Positions 38,901 to 48,394 of a stretch of 64,000 bases of DNA are shown here, one piece after another. This stretch comes from Desulfosporosinus orientis DSM 765. GTDB lineage: Bacteria > Bacillota > Desulfitobacteriia > Desulfitobacteriales > Desulfitobacteriaceae. How positions within the stretch are numbered: the stretch's first letter is position 1; each line of letters starts with the position of its first letter. Location of the stretch: the NCBI RefSeq assembly GCF_000235605.1, contig NC_016584.1, positions 670,001 through 734,000 of the forward strand, in the 5' to 3' direction. Both the position numbers and the translations under genes were made by a program. The notes below the pieces were generated by a model. It saw only the letters and a list, made by a program, of their open reading frames with translations, had not been told where the DNA came from and did no database searches.

Positions 38901-39685
38901 AAAAGGTAATGGATTATTTGTATGAAGATACTTTTGTTGCCTTATTGTATTATGAATTTGATTTTAAGGCTCATGCCCTTAAGCTGATTTCAGCAGGAAT
39001 AACCTTGTTCTTGCTTGCAAAACAACAGGAGTGTTCTTTAATTCCTATTTCGGGGTGCTATCTAGGAATTGTAGATAATCCGGAAATTGAGATGAAAATA
39101 ATACCCTTTAAACCGGGAGAATTATATTGCCTGATGAGTGACGGCGCTTCAGATCTTATAGAATTGAATGGCATAATAAAACAGAGGAGTTTCGCAGCTT
39201 ATAAAGGATGGCTGGAGAAACTAGCCCAAAATCCGGAACGAAAAGATGATTTTTCGGTTATCTGTATCGAAATCCTTAAAGAGACAAAGGAAATTAAAGT
39301 GTTGGATATCAACGATAATACCGATCTGGAAAAAGCTCAGATCATCATAAGTGAATTTTTAGAGCGAAATTTATCTGGGGATGATGTTTCTACTTTAGAG
39401 GTAGCCGTCCACGAAGCCTTGAACAATGGCTATTCAGCATCAGGTCAAGTTCGCTTAAAACTAAGGCGGATTGGTGGAAGATTAATAATAAGAGTCAAAG
39501 ATTTTGGTCTAGGCTTTGACGTGACAAAAGTTCAGTATGATAACAACTATGAGGAAAATTTTGATGAACTTAGGGATGCCGGTAGTGGGCGGGGAATTCT
39601 CCTGATGAAGCTGTTTTGTGACAAAGTAATATATAATGCTGTAGGTAATGAAGTGCTGTTATTGAAAATGATCACCACAAATTGA
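35957..39685 (+). CDS. Multi-PAS sensor with PP2C (SpoIIE-type) phosphatase and HATPase kinase domain
   Basis: 1242 residues. About seven PAS domains fill residues 12-875 (for example FLAWVKDINGKYITVNKAY, IPDFIFYKDTNSKLLGCNKGY, VFSVDRNRRITGWNEMAEVI). A PP2C/SpoIIE phosphatase (890-1090) has LPHPFVGEE, STVSGDFFNYKW and IDVSGHGVATALQTATIKM. The C-terminus (about 1110-1242) is an RsbW-like HATPase with VAVHEALNNGYSAS and the GSGRGILLMKLFCDKV lid. Phosphatase and kinase acting on one antagonist in a single protein is unusual. There is no membrane segment. TTG 35957 follows AGGAGG. Confidence 0.92.
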   Translation: MDNQLVKKVCDHQYKESFNFLFNCIEDYIFIVHNSGQVIQANRAVLENLEYSLDEITCLNFDLLFSVTKRLESGNILKGILSGELTELTLPICTKSGREIAVDTRFFKGQLEGNEVLYGISKEVKDVKRAKRHLEKTLGCTSSITALSKFDTGEYIQVNDVLVQTLGYERDEILGKRAGDLNIFLDPQFRDNIISQITEHGCVINCEVNIRDKIGNIHTGLFLAEMIEIADNKYLLTITNDITEKRWQMKEEQKRNNIQSLIEAMPFLAWVKDINGKYITVNKAYEDFYKTKRTELMGKTDFEIFPLKSALNYSKKDKEITKYRINQKLHRVHLKNKKYNEWFEELILPFFDNYGQVSGTIGVANNITAKVQLEMELANQKRFLKTIIDTIPDFIFYKDTNSKLLGCNKGYAERVLGLNEVDIIGKTDSEIVKNPDLANYYLLKDRETFASGKMIKNEEEIALMDGSLIYAETVKAPFWDDQGNLAGLIGISRDITKRKRLEKQLREKVEYAELLFKTVPSAVFSVDRNRRITGWNEMAEVITGYSANEVIGKECSVVLHGVGIEGCNLCSNACESPLINQLCNVVTKDGQTRHVLKSIAVVYDEQGAIREKIECFEDITEMTLMEEELRESHKRYSAIVNNAPQIVVIIRAGIILFVNEAGKEALGYDREFIGREMKEFMTKKTFEHFDQLKEEIAEDYCVSSELELIKQSGEILNVLLKGICIPYESERAFLAVMMDITESKQLNARLRESEEKFRQCAETINEIFLINDKEKIVYVSPAYERITGMSCQSLLDNPHALVGLIHRADRERMRSSFPQSFLNINKAITEEFRIIRSDGKMRWLWLKSYPVQDQAINSYFKVTSIVDITDRKKIEMKLLEREKQTQMEILLAERVQRDSLPHPFVGEEIRVNTIFEPYSTVSGDFFNYKWFDEQKKLCGYIIDVSGHGVATALQTATIKMMLDNVLLQGDVVEAEDILAINEKVMDYLYEDTFVALLYYEFDFKAHALKLISAGITLFLLAKQQECSLIPISGCYLGIVDNPEIEMKIIPFKPGELYCLMSDGASDLIELNGIIKQRSFAAYKGWLEKLAQNPERKDDFSVICIEILKETKEIKVLDINDNTDLEKAQIIISEFLERNLSGDDVSTLEVAVHEALNNGYSASGQVRLKLRRIGGRLIIRVKDFGLGFDVTKVQYDNNYEENFDELRDAGSGRGILLMKLFCDKVIYNAVGNEVLLLKMITTN

Positions 39686-39850
39686 AGGAAAATATCCGGG
39701 TCTGGCGAATTAAGGAAAAATAAAATTAATTCTGAAATATAGTAATATTTCGCAAAGATTTTGCCGATAAGAGTGTAGCAGAAAGTTTATGGGGGTGAGA
39801 TTGAAATGAATTATCATGAAATATTTATAAGTTATTAGGGGGGACTATGT

Positions 39851-41632
39851 TTGAACTTTAGGAACGTTTTTAGAAACGCAAACACTATAAAAAAGATGTA
39901 CTTATACCTAACCATAGTCTTGTGGGCCCTTATCATAATAGCAACTGCAGGATCATTTTTTGGAATTTCGCAGTACCTGATATATGAAAGAAGAGCCGAT
40001 TTGGTATCATTAAGCAATTATTTAAATATTGATATCCAATCATCCTTTCGGGAACGGCAAGAGGATTTGCAACCTTATTTTAATAACATCTCCAAAGAGC
40101 ATCCCGAGTGTTGCTTTGGATACTATGATTTGAAGGCTAATTCTATTATTGCTGCGAATTCGGAGTTTGCTGAATCTCAGCTTCCACCGCTTTCTGCGGG
40201 TGAGAATTTTTACGAATTATTGAAAAGCAGCCAACACGAGTTGATCGAAGATCAAAATGTTGTTGGATGGAGCCGAAAGGGAATCCTAGGAATTGTTATG
40301 CCGGTTGGTGTTAATAAAGAAACAAGGGGTTTTATTTGGACTTATACAAAGATAAATGATATTTACAGACAAGCATTGAAGTATTCAATAAGCATCTTAG
40401 GCCTCATATTATTACTTCTTCTCATTCCTTTTATATCAACATGGCATATGATTAGGAAAATTAAAAAACAATTTATTTTATTTGCCGAGTCCTTATTTAA
40501 GGATGATGGAGACCAATTTGACACTCGCTTTCTCCCTGAATTAACACCCATTCTCAGGGCGGCTAAAGTTCACTCTCAACAGCTTAGAATCTTCGAAGCG
40601 ATGGTGAGAAACTCTAATGACCCTATTACCACCATTGATCTGGAATTTAAGATAACCAGTATGAACCCGGCAGGTCAGAAGTTGTATGGCTACATGCTTG
40701 AAGAGGTTTTGGGAAAGCATATAACCATCTTAGCAGTTCCTAATGAAAGTCAGGAATTAATTGACATTCTTTCCAGAGTAAGAGCGGGAGAAGAAATTAT
40801 CAGCTATGATATGCAGCGGCAAAAAAAGGATGGCACAGTTATCGATGTTTCACTAAGTATTTCTCCGATCAAAGATGACCAAGGCCATATTAGCGGCATT
40901 ATGGGTATTCATAGAGATGTTACTGAAAAAAAGAAGATACAAGCGGAAATGCAAAAATTGGATGGGTTAAACCTTATTGGTCAGATGGCGGCCAGTATTG
41001 CTCATGAAATCAGAAATCCGATGACAACGGTACGCGGCTTTCTTCAGTTACTAGGTTCAAAGGTAAGTTTAAAAGAATTTAAAAGTTATTTTGAATTAAT
41101 GGTTGAAGAATTAGACAGAGCAAACTCGATTATCACAGAGTTCTTAAGTTTGAGCCGTAACAGTCCAATTTCTCTTAGTGAACATAATCTCAATGAAATT
41201 ATCAATAAGCTTCTCCCTATGCTGAGAGCCGATGCTTTAAAGAATGAGACGACAATCATCGCTGAACTGGAGAATATACCAAATGTAAAATTAAATGAGC
41301 GAGAAATTCGTCAGGTCATCTTGAACTTAGTTCGAAATGCTCTTGAGTCCATGCCCTCTGGAGGAATAATAAGGATCAATACATCTCTAGAAAACAATAA
41401 GGCAGTAATAAGAGTGAACGACCAAGGTTCAGGAATTCCGGCTAGAGTCCTAGAAAACATCGGTAAACCCTTTTTAACTACAAAAAAGAATGGAACTGGT
41501 TTGGGGTTGCCTGTAACTTATAACATTGTATACCGGCACGGCGGGACAATCAGCATAGAGACAGGGCCTGGTGGGACTACGTTCATTATTAAGCTTCCAA
41601 TGTACAGTAATAAGAATTTAGTAGAAAAGTAA
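39851..41632 (+). CDS. Membrane sensor histidine kinase (PAS, HisKA, HATPase)
   Basis: 593 residues. Two membrane helices flank an extracytoplasmic sensor of about 130 residues, then a PAS domain (FEAMVRNSNDPITTIDLEFKI in two parts, LGIHRDVTEKK-type end). The dimer-phosphotransfer His is in MAASIAHEIRNPMTTVRGFL, and the HATPase has NLVRNALESMPSGG and GTGLGLPVTYNIVYRHGG. It belongs to the sporulation-type kinases that feed Spo0F/Spo0A. The TTG start follows GGGGGG. A Spo0E-like gene lies 122 nt downstream. Confidence 0.93.
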   Translation: MNFRNVFRNANTIKKMYLYLTIVLWALIIIATAGSFFGISQYLIYERRADLVSLSNYLNIDIQSSFRERQEDLQPYFNNISKEHPECCFGYYDLKANSIIAANSEFAESQLPPLSAGENFYELLKSSQHELIEDQNVVGWSRKGILGIVMPVGVNKETRGFIWTYTKINDIYRQALKYSISILGLILLLLLIPFISTWHMIRKIKKQFILFAESLFKDDGDQFDTRFLPELTPILRAAKVHSQQLRIFEAMVRNSNDPITTIDLEFKITSMNPAGQKLYGYMLEEVLGKHITILAVPNESQELIDILSRVRAGEEIISYDMQRQKKDGTVIDVSLSISPIKDDQGHISGIMGIHRDVTEKKKIQAEMQKLDGLNLIGQMAASIAHEIRNPMTTVRGFLQLLGSKVSLKEFKSYFELMVEELDRANSIITEFLSLSRNSPISLSEHNLNEIINKLLPMLRADALKNETTIIAELENIPNVKLNEREIRQVILNLVRNALESMPSGGIIRINTSLENNKAVIRVNDQGSGIPARVLENIGKPFLTTKKNGTGLGLPVTYNIVYRHGGTISIETGPGGTTFIIKLPMYSNKNLVEK

Positions 41633-41754
41633 GGTATTTGGTAGTTATTCCATATTCCGACATTAAATTGCCTAATAATGGATAATTTCTTCTTGCTATT
41701 TCATCAATAAAGCAATAAAATCTTGTTGAGAACGACATTTCAGGAGGAATCCAT

Positions 41755-41925
41755 GTGGAAAAAAAACTTTTGAAAAGAATTGAGGTATTACGTAAGAGGC
41801 TTAATGCATTTGCTTTCAATCGTAGCCTCGTTGATAGTGAGGTGGTTGAGGTTAGTCAGCAATTAGATCAACTACTAAACCAATACCAAAGAATCAGCAC
41901 TTATAAACAATTAAGTTTTTGGTAA
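41755..41925 (+). CDS. Spo0E-like sporulation regulatory protein (aspartyl-phosphate phosphatase)
   Basis: A 56-residue protein too short for a general open-frame search. It reads IEVLRKRLNAFAFNRSLVDS then EVVEVSQQLDQLLNQY, matching the Spo0E-like signature in which SQxLDxLLN is the phosphatase helix. GTG 41755 is 7 nt after AGGAGG, and a terminator follows. It likely removes phosphate from Spo0A or a related response regulator. It lies next to a sporulation-type kinase, giving an antagonistic pair. Confidence 0.85.
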   Translation: MEKKLLKRIEVLRKRLNAFAFNRSLVDSEVVEVSQQLDQLLNQYQRISTYKQLSFW

Positions 41926-41941
41926 TTAATCAAATTTCAAG

Positions 41942-41983
41942 AGATACCTGTGAGAAAAGGCTTCTTTGCAGGTATCTTTTTTG
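41942..41983 (+). terminator. Terminator after the Spo0E-like gene
   Basis: AGATACCTG (41942-41950) pairs with CAGGTATCT (41969-41977), followed by a T tract to 41982. Confidence 0.85.
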
Positions 41984-42068
41984 TTCTTATATTTTATAAC
42001 AATGGGTAAAGGTATATGCTTTTGGTATTTTGAGGGATTATAATAATCATGGGATAGAGGAGGTAGAA

Positions 42069-42902
42069 ATGAACTATATCGTGTTTGATTTAGAATTTAA
42101 TATGTTTTTTAAATTCAAAGAAGGGGATCAAGGGAATCCAGCTCTAAAAAGTGAAATTATACAGATTGGAGCTGTGAAACTTGATCATCGTTTGGAGATG
42201 ATCGATGAGTACAATTCGATCATTCGGCCGGTTATTTATAAAAGGATTAATCCCTATGTTAAAAAGAAAACAAATATTAGCACAATCACCGTTGGTCAGG
42301 GAATACCTTTTGCTGGAGCCATCAGAGGTTTTAGTTCATGGGTTGGGAAGGACTCTGTCCTATGTTCTTGGGGACATGATGATATTTTAGGGTTAAGAGA
42401 AAATTGTCTGTTTTTTGGCTTTCATGATCTTTCATTCGATAAGTATATTAACATTCAACAGCTTTATATGAATCGGGAAGGTTTATCAAAACAGCCAAGT
42501 TTAGAAAGTGCGGTAGAAGATTTGGATATTCAAATCATATCGCCCTTCCATGATGCATTAAGTGACGCGTTTTATACGGCGAAAATATTTAAAGAGATCT
42601 ATAATTTTTCAGAGAACGCAGTCATTAATTGGGAGAAAATACAGAGAGAAAATCAGGAGAAAATAAGAGAGTTGAAACTTTTAATAGATAAAGCGACCAT
42701 AACCTGCCCACAATGTCAGCGAACTTTACGGAAGATGAAGGAAGTGACAAAAGCAAAGAAATATTATGCTCAGGGTTTCTGTGAACAGTGTAATCTTTCC
42801 ATCAGACATATTTCAAGGATTACTCACAGTGAAGGGAAGTATAGCATACTCTCAAAAAATTCTATAATTACACAAGAGAAAGATTTGAAACCAACTGAAT
42901 AA
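42069..42902 (+). CDS. DEDDh 3'-5' exonuclease with C-terminal zinc ribbon
   Basis: 277 residues from ATG 42069, which is 4 nt after GAGGAGGT; an in-frame start at 42030 lacks such a site. Exonuclease motif I is in IVFDLEFNM, motif II in LCSWGHDDI and motif III in SPFHDALSDAFYTAKIF, as in KapD/RNase T-like enzymes. The C-terminus adds cysteine pairs CPQC and CEQC, a zinc ribbon. It degrades RNA or DNA from the 3' end; KapD-like relatives inhibit sporulation, so the link to the neighbouring kinase is plausible but unproven. Confidence 0.88.
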   Translation: MNYIVFDLEFNMFFKFKEGDQGNPALKSEIIQIGAVKLDHRLEMIDEYNSIIRPVIYKRINPYVKKKTNISTITVGQGIPFAGAIRGFSSWVGKDSVLCSWGHDDILGLRENCLFFGFHDLSFDKYINIQQLYMNREGLSKQPSLESAVEDLDIQIISPFHDALSDAFYTAKIFKEIYNFSENAVINWEKIQRENQEKIRELKLLIDKATITCPQCQRTLRKMKEVTKAKKYYAQGFCEQCNLSIRHISRITHSEGKYSILSKNSIITQEKDLKPTE

Positions 42903-42949
42903 TTGCCGAACGTTTCTAAATAAAAATATAGGAATGTTCGAAAATGCTG

Positions 42950-42978
42950 TTGACCTTACAGAGCTCTTCTTGTACAAT
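42950..42978 (+). promoter_or_regulatory. SigA promoter of the purine operon
   Basis: TTGACC (42950-42955) and TACAAT (42973-42978) with a 17-nt spacer. The guanine aptamer begins about 20 nt downstream. Confidence 0.8.
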
Positions 42979-43000
42979 ATGCTTATAAAAATTTAATAAG

Positions 43001-43071
43001 AGTTCATATAATAGTGGAGATATGGTCCGCAAGTTTCTACCAGGTCGCCGTAAATGATCTGACTATGAGCG
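43001..43071 (+). promoter_or_regulatory. Guanine-class purine riboswitch aptamer
   Basis: The conserved purine-riboswitch core is present: TATAAT after P1, ATATGG, GTTTCTACC and CCGTAAA, ending GACTATGAG. The base that pairs with the ligand, in GA-C-TATG, is C, which predicts guanine rather than adenine. P1 is GTTCATA with TATGAGC. It precedes a second aptamer, forming a tandem regulator of purE-purD. Confidence 0.92.
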
Positions 43072-43074
43072 AAA

Positions 43075-43191
43075 GTGTACCTAGGGCAAAGGCTTTTCTT
43101 GGCGCTGGCCAATTTGTTTTGTCCGAGTGGTACAGGTTTGATTGCAAAATCAGATTACACCGAAGGGATAAAAGCCCAGGCGGGTAGGTTT
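43075..43191 (+). promoter_or_regulatory. PRPP riboswitch aptamer (ykkC subtype 2b-like)
   Basis: The ykkC-type hallmarks are visible: CTAGGG (43081), TTGTCCGAGTGG (about 43130), ACACCGAAGGGATAAAAGCCC (43157-43176, in two parts) and GGCGGG. Guanine-PRPP tandems with this order are known upstream of purine genes in Firmicutes. P1 pairs ACCTA (43079-43083) with TAGGT (43185-43189). The 3' P1 strand lies inside the terminator stem, so ligand binding would block termination: a PRPP-activated switch. Confidence 0.8.
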
Positions 43192-43238
43192 CACTCTGTT
43201 TTTTAAGGGTGCAAAATCTGCCCGTCTGGGATTTTTTT
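43175..43238 (+). terminator. Riboswitch-controlled terminator
   Basis: 43175-43191 pairs with 43213-43230 and a T tract follows at 43232-43238. The left arm includes the 3' side of P1 of the PRPP aptamer. It controls readthrough into purE. Confidence 0.88.
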
Positions 43239-43306
43239 ATGCTATCAGAAAGAAACTATGAACTAGATACTTTCTAATGCAAAAAGTGAAAGAGAGGCGA
43301 ATAATT

Positions 43307-43807
43307 ATGAGCCAAATTGGAGTTATTATGGGAAGCGATTCAGATTTAAATGTCATGGAGGATGCAATCAAGATTCTTCGTCAATTTGAACTGGATTATG
43401 AAGTCAAGATTTCTTCCGCCCATAGGGCCTTGGAGCGAACCGTTGATTGGGTGAAGGGATTTGAAGCCCAAGGAGGTAAGGTAATCATCGCTGCTGCGGG
43501 GTTGGCCGCACATTTACCCGGTGTTGTGGCGGGTGCTACGATTTTGCCGGTGATCGGCGTTCCCATGCGCAGTGGAGCTTTGGAAGGTGTCGATGCCCTT
43601 TATGCTATAGTGCAGATGCCTCCCGGCATTCCCGTGGCTACAGTAGGCATTGGAGCAGCACGTAATGCAGCTTTGCTGGCAGTTCAAATTCTCGCTGCCC
43701 ATGATCCGGAATTAAGTAATAAGGTTAAAAACTATCGAGCAAAAATGTTAAAAGAGCTTGAGGCAAAAGATGAAGCACTGCAACAACGTTTAAAGGGAAA
43801 TTCCTGA
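43307..43807 (+). CDS. purE: N5-carboxyaminoimidazole ribonucleotide mutase or AIR carboxylase PurE
   Basis: 166 residues. GVIMGSDSDLNVMEDA, SAHRALERTVDW and AAAGLAAHLPGVVAGATILPVIGVP are typical of PurE. No purK is beside it; class II PurE enzymes need only CO2, but class cannot be settled here. ATG 43307 follows GAGAGGCG; an in-frame ATG at 43277 is less likely. First gene of the operon. Confidence 0.97.
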   Translation: MSQIGVIMGSDSDLNVMEDAIKILRQFELDYEVKISSAHRALERTVDWVKGFEAQGGKVIIAAAGLAAHLPGVVAGATILPVIGVPMRSGALEGVDALYAIVQMPPGIPVATVGIGAARNAALLAVQILAAHDPELSNKVKNYRAKMLKELEAKDEALQQRLKGNS

Positions 43808-43855
43808 GTAGGAAAGGGACCGTAATTATTAATTCCATAGAAAGGATTCTTTAAA

Positions 43856-45154
43856 ATGATTGAACGCTATACACTCCCGGAAATGGGAGGAGTCTGGACC
43901 GATGAGCATCGCCTTGCATTATGGTTGAAAATTGAGATCGCTGCCTGTGAAGGATGGGCCAAACTTGGCAAAATTCCCACAGAAGCAGTCGATGTCATTC
44001 GCCAAAAAGCATCTTTTTCCTGGTCAAGAGTTCAGGAAATCGAAGAAGTGACCCAGCATGATGTCTTGGCATTTTTGACCAATGTTGCCGAAAATGTGGG
44101 AGATGAAGCAAAGCATATTCACCTTGGGCTGACTTCCTCAGATGTCCTGGATACAGCATTATCCCTGCAACTGGTTGAAGCATCGGATATACTCTTGACT
44201 AAAATGGAAAGACTACAAGAAGTTTTAGGACGCAGGTCATTAGAACATCAGGATACGCTCATGATGGGGCGAACCCATGGAATTCATGCCGAACCAATAA
44301 CCTTAGGGCTAAAGTTTGCGTTGTGGTATGACGAGATTAGACGGCAGATAAATCGTTTAAGCTTCGCCCGAGAAGAGATCCGGGTTGGGAAAATATCCGG
44401 GGCGGTAGGTACCTTTGCTAATGTTGATCCCTTGGTGGAAGCCCATGTCTGTGAGACGCTGAATCTTAAACCGGCTTTAATATCCACCCAAATACTCCAA
44501 CGTGACCGGCATGCTTTCTTCATGACTACTCTTGCCGGAATAGCAAGTTCCCTCGATAAAATGGCAACTGAGCTTCGCAACTTGCAGAGAACGGATGTTC
44601 ATGAAGTGGAAGAAGCCTTTGCGAAAGGCCAGAAAGGTTCTTCAGCCATGCCACATAAGAAAAACCCTATTACTCCGGAGCGCATTTGTGGTATGGCCAG
44701 GGTTATCCGGGTCAATGCTCAAGTCGCTTTAGAAAATGTTGCTTTATGGCATGAACGAGATATATCCCATTCTTCAGCGGAGCGGATGATTTTGCCGGAC
44801 AGCACCATCGCTTTGGACTATATGCTTCATAAGATGACTCAATTAATAGATCGCCTTCAAGTATTCCCGGAACAAATGATGATCAATATCGATAAGGGAT
44901 GCGGACTTATTTTTTCTCAGCGAGTTATGTTAGCCTTAGTCGACAAAGGGGTCAGTAGGGAAAATGCCTATGCGATGGTTCAGCGTAATGCCATGGAAGC
45001 CTGGAATACTAAAGAGCAGTTTAAGTCCTTAATTACTAAAGATTCCAGTATACGTGAACACCTGGATGAAGCTGAAATCAATGATCTCTTTGATTATGGA
45101 TACCATACAAAACATGTTGGCGATATATTTAAACGTTTAGGGCTTGAAAAATAG
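43856..45154 (+). CDS. purB: Adenylosuccinate lyase
   Basis: 432 residues. Catalytic signature [15 protein letters not shown] is present ([10 protein letters not shown]), with [14 protein letters not shown] and [12 protein letters not shown]. It cleaves SAICAR to AICAR and adenylosuccinate to AMP. It lies 48 nt after purE. Confidence 0.98.
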   Translation: MIERYTLPEMGGVWTDEHRLALWLKIEIAACEGWAKLGKIPTEAVDVIRQKASFSWSRVQEIEEVTQHDVLAFLTNVAENVGDEAKHIHLGLTSSDVLDTALSLQLVEASDILLTKMERLQEVLGRRSLEHQDTLMMGRTHGIHAEPITLGLKFALWYDEIRRQINRLSFAREEIRVGKISGAVGTFANVDPLVEAHVCETLNLKPALISTQILQRDRHAFFMTTLAGIASSLDKMATELRNLQRTDVHEVEEAFAKGQKGSSAMPHKKNPITPERICGMARVIRVNAQVALENVALWHERDISHSSAERMILPDSTIALDYMLHKMTQLIDRLQVFPEQMMINIDKGCGLIFSQRVMLALVDKGVSRENAYAMVQRNAMEAWNTKEQFKSLITKDSSIREHLDEAEINDLFDYGYHTKHVGDIFKRLGLEK

Positions 45155-45173
45155 TTGGAGAGGGGTAAGAGTA

Positions 45174-45887
45174 ATGGAAAAGTTAGAATTAAAGTACGAG
45201 GGAAAAGCTAAGAGAGTGTATGATACTGATGAAAAAGAGTATTTCTGGGTAGCTTATAAGGATGATGCCACTGCTTTTAATGGCGAGAAAAAAGGGCAAA
45301 TTGTCGATAAGGGCTTAGTTAACAACCAATTGTCAGCCTTATTTTTTGAGGAACTTGAAAAAGCGGGAATTCCCACTCATTTTGTGCGGCTGCTCAGTGA
45401 CCGGGATATGCTTGTACGTCGTTTGGATATGATTCCTTTGGAAGTTGTCGTGCGAAATATCGTAGCAGGCAGTTTATCCAAGCGTTTAGGAGTTGAAGAA
45501 GGATTTGAGCTCTCCCGGCCGGTGGTAGAGTTATATTACAAGGATGATGCTCTGGGAGATCCTATGGTCAATGAATCTCATGTTGCCGCCATGGGGTGGG
45601 CTAGCGGAGAAACTGCACGGAAAATCCAGGAAATGGGTTTGAAAGTGAATTCGATTTTACAAGGGATCTTAGTAAAAGCCGGTATCCAGCTGATTGACTT
45701 TAAGCTGGAATTCGGAATTTATGAGGGAAAAGTTTATCTTGGGGATGAAATTTCTCCGGATACATGCCGGTATTGGGATATTGAAACGCGGGAAAAACTG
45801 GATAAGGACCGTTTCCGTCGTGATTTGGGTAAGGTCGAAGAAGCTTATCAAGAAGTCTATCGCAGAGTGAAAGCGGTTCTCTCATAA
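45174..45887 (+). CDS. purC: SAICAR synthetase
   Basis: 237 residues. [27 protein letters not shown] and LIDFKLEFG are conserved PurC segments. It joins CAIR and aspartate. I chose ATG 45174 behind GGAGAGGGG; an in-frame start at 45144 overlaps purB and is less likely. Confidence 0.98.
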   Translation: MEKLELKYEGKAKRVYDTDEKEYFWVAYKDDATAFNGEKKGQIVDKGLVNNQLSALFFEELEKAGIPTHFVRLLSDRDMLVRRLDMIPLEVVVRNIVAGSLSKRLGVEEGFELSRPVVELYYKDDALGDPMVNESHVAAMGWASGETARKIQEMGLKVNSILQGILVKAGIQLIDFKLEFGIYEGKVYLGDEISPDTCRYWDIETREKLDKDRFRRDLGKVEEAYQEVYRRVKAVLS

Positions 45888-45939
45888 GTTTAAATAATGA
45901 TTAATGTATTTCCGGACGAAGGGGAAAGAGGGGCCGAAA

Positions 45940-47358
45940 ATGTTCGAAATTGGTGAGGACAAGCCTAAAGAAGAATGCGGAGTCTTTGGAATTTATGCTC
46001 CCGGTCAAGAGGTTGCTCGTTTGACATACTACGGGCTATATGCTTTGCAGCATCGTGGGCAGGAAAGTGCCGGTATTGCGTCTTCGGATGGATTGAGCAT
46101 TTCTGTGCATAAAGGAATGGGCTTGGTTTCAGAAGTTTTTTCTGACAGCATTGTCCAGAACTTGAAAGGAAAGATGGCAATTGGCCATGTGCGATACTCT
46201 ACTACTGGCTCGAGCTTGTTGGCGAATGCTCAGCCTTTAGTGGTTCATTATCAAAAAGGTATGATGGCTTTGGCTCATAACGGGAATTTAACCAACGCTT
46301 CCGACCTTCGTGATGAACTGGGAAAGAATGGGGCTGTCTTTCAAACCACCGTCGATAGCGAAGTAGTTATTAACCTGATTACCCGGTATCGCAGAGATAC
46401 CTTGGAAGATGCCTTAGTAAAGACGATGATGGATTTACGCGGAGCCTACGCTTTAGTGATTCTGGCAGAGGATAAGCTTTTTGGTATTCGGGACCCTCAT
46501 GGGGTTCGTCCCTTGTGCATTGGCAAGTTAGGCGACTATTACTGTCTGGCTTCTGAGAGCTGCGCGTTAGATACTATCGGTGCAGAATTCGTAAGAGACG
46601 TAGAGCCCGGTGAAATCGTTGTGATTGATGAAGAGGGATTGCGTTCCCGGAGAGGGTTAGAGAAGACAACCCGTGCTGCTTGTGCTTTTGAGTATATTTA
46701 TTTTGCGCGGCCGGACAGTACTATGGATTCGTTGAATATTGCCGAAAGCCGCCGGCAAATGGGTATTGAATTAGCCAATGAATGTCCCATTGAAGCAGAT
46801 CTTGTTATTGCTGTTCCGGACTCCGGGACAGCTTCGGCTCTGGGCTATGCAACAGCCTTAGGAATATCCTTTGGCGAAGGACTCATCAAAAATCGTTATG
46901 TCGGCAGAACCTTTATTCAACCGACACAAGCTATGCGGGAAGTTGCTGTTCGACTTAAACTTAACGCCAATGCCAGTGTTCTTAAAGATAAACGTGTAGT
47001 AATGATCGATGATTCCATTGTTCGCGGAACCACCAGTTCAAAATTAGTTGAAATGGTTAAAAAAGCAGGAGCGAAGGAGGTCCATTTCTTAATTAGTTCT
47101 CCTCCAGTAGCTTATCCTTGTTTTTATGGCATTGATACGGCAGAACGAGAAAAGCTTATTGCTAATCAATTAGATGTTGCCGGCATTCGAAAGTATGTTG
47201 GTGCGGATTCCTTGCATTATATTTCTGAAGAGGGTTTGCTGCGGGCCTTGGGCACTAAGGATGTTTGTTTAGCTTGTTTTAACGGCAGCTATCCGATTCC
47301 GGTTTCCAGATTAAATCGAGGAAAGAATAATTTCGAGTCTCAGAATTATTGCGGATGA
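45940..47358 (+). CDS. purF: Amidophosphoribosyltransferase
   Basis: About 472 residues. An 11-residue propeptide precedes the nucleophile Cys in [12 protein letters not shown]. The glutaminase domain has [12 protein letters not shown] and GHVRYSTTG; the PRPP-binding loop is [14 protein letters not shown]. Cysteines in the C-terminal part ([23 protein letters not shown]) fit the Fe-S cluster type. It makes phosphoribosylamine. ATG 45940 is 6 nt after AGAGGGG. Confidence 0.97.
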   Translation: MFEIGEDKPKEECGVFGIYAPGQEVARLTYYGLYALQHRGQESAGIASSDGLSISVHKGMGLVSEVFSDSIVQNLKGKMAIGHVRYSTTGSSLLANAQPLVVHYQKGMMALAHNGNLTNASDLRDELGKNGAVFQTTVDSEVVINLITRYRRDTLEDALVKTMMDLRGAYALVILAEDKLFGIRDPHGVRPLCIGKLGDYYCLASESCALDTIGAEFVRDVEPGEIVVIDEEGLRSRRGLEKTTRAACAFEYIYFARPDSTMDSLNIAESRRQMGIELANECPIEADLVIAVPDSGTASALGYATALGISFGEGLIKNRYVGRTFIQPTQAMREVAVRLKLNANASVLKDKRVVMIDDSIVRGTTSSKLVEMVKKAGAKEVHFLISSPPVAYPCFYGIDTAEREKLIANQLDVAGIRKYVGADSLHYISEEGLLRALGTKDVCLACFNGSYPIPVSRLNRGKNNFESQNYCG

Positions 47359-47380
47359 GCTTATTGGAGGAGGAACAACG

Positions 47381-48394
47381 TTGGGATACACATACCGAGA
47401 CGCGGGTGTTGATATTCAAGCAGGCAATGAAGTTGTAGAACGCATCAAACCGGCTGTCGCCCGGACTTTGCGCCCCGAGGTTCTCGGCGGACTTGGGGGA
47501 TTTGGCGGACTTTTCAAATTGGATTTGGCGAAATATCCAAATCCCGTGCTTGTTTCCGGAACAGATGGAGTAGGAACGAAGCTCCGGCTGGCGTTCCAAA
47601 TGAATCGCCATGACAGCATTGGGCAAGACGCTGTTGCCATGTGCGTCAACGACATTTTAGTTCAAGGCGCAGAACCATTGTATTTTCTCGATTACTTAGC
47701 AGTCGGCAAGGTAGACCCGGAACGGCTTGCTGAAGTTGTGGGCGGTGTGGCCAGAGGGTGTGAAATGGCCGGTTGTGCTTTGATTGGGGGAGAAACAGCA
47801 GAAATGCCGGGTTTCTATGCCGAGGATGAATACGATATTGCAGGATTTTCAGTGGGAGTTGTCAATGCAGACCAACTAATTGACGGTTCGCATATTCAAG
47901 CGGGAGATATTCTCATTGGCTTGCCCTCATCAGGCCTTCATAGCAACGGCTTTTCGTTAGCTCGAAAAATATTCGAAAAGCATTCTTTGCATGAAGTTTT
48001 GCCTGAGTTGGGTGAAGGCCTTGGGGAAGCTTTGCTTCGCCCAACCCGAATTTATGTCAAGCCTGTTTTAAAACTGCTTTCCAGCCATAATATCTTGGGG
48101 ATGGCCCATATTACCGGCGGCGGCCTGACGGAAAATCTGCCGAGAATTTTGCCGGAGGGTTTAGGGATTCAGTTAAATAGCTCTGCGTGGGAGCAGCCTC
48201 CTATTTTTAACCTCATTCAACAATTGGGAGATGTGGCATGGCCGGAAATGTACCGTACTTTTAATATGGGAATCGGTTATGTTCTGATTGTGCGGGCCGG
48301 TGATGAGAAGCAAGTACGTCAAGATCTCGAAGAGATGAACGAGAAGAGCTTTGTTATAGGAACCGTTGTCAAGGGAGAAGGGGTGGCATATTGA
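47381..48394 (+). CDS. purM: AIR synthetase (phosphoribosylformylglycinamidine cyclo-ligase)
   Basis: 337 residues. [43 protein letters not shown] and [13 protein letters not shown] are PurM landmarks. TTG 47381 follows GGAGGAGG. Its stop overlaps the purN start by 4 nt. Confidence 0.98.
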   Translation: MGYTYRDAGVDIQAGNEVVERIKPAVARTLRPEVLGGLGGFGGLFKLDLAKYPNPVLVSGTDGVGTKLRLAFQMNRHDSIGQDAVAMCVNDILVQGAEPLYFLDYLAVGKVDPERLAEVVGGVARGCEMAGCALIGGETAEMPGFYAEDEYDIAGFSVGVVNADQLIDGSHIQAGDILIGLPSSGLHSNGFSLARKIFEKHSLHEVLPELGEGLGEALLRPTRIYVKPVLKLLSSHNILGMAHITGGGLTENLPRILPEGLGIQLNSSAWEQPPIFNLIQQLGDVAWPEMYRTFNMGIGYVLIVRAGDEKQVRQDLEEMNEKSFVIGTVVKGEGVAY

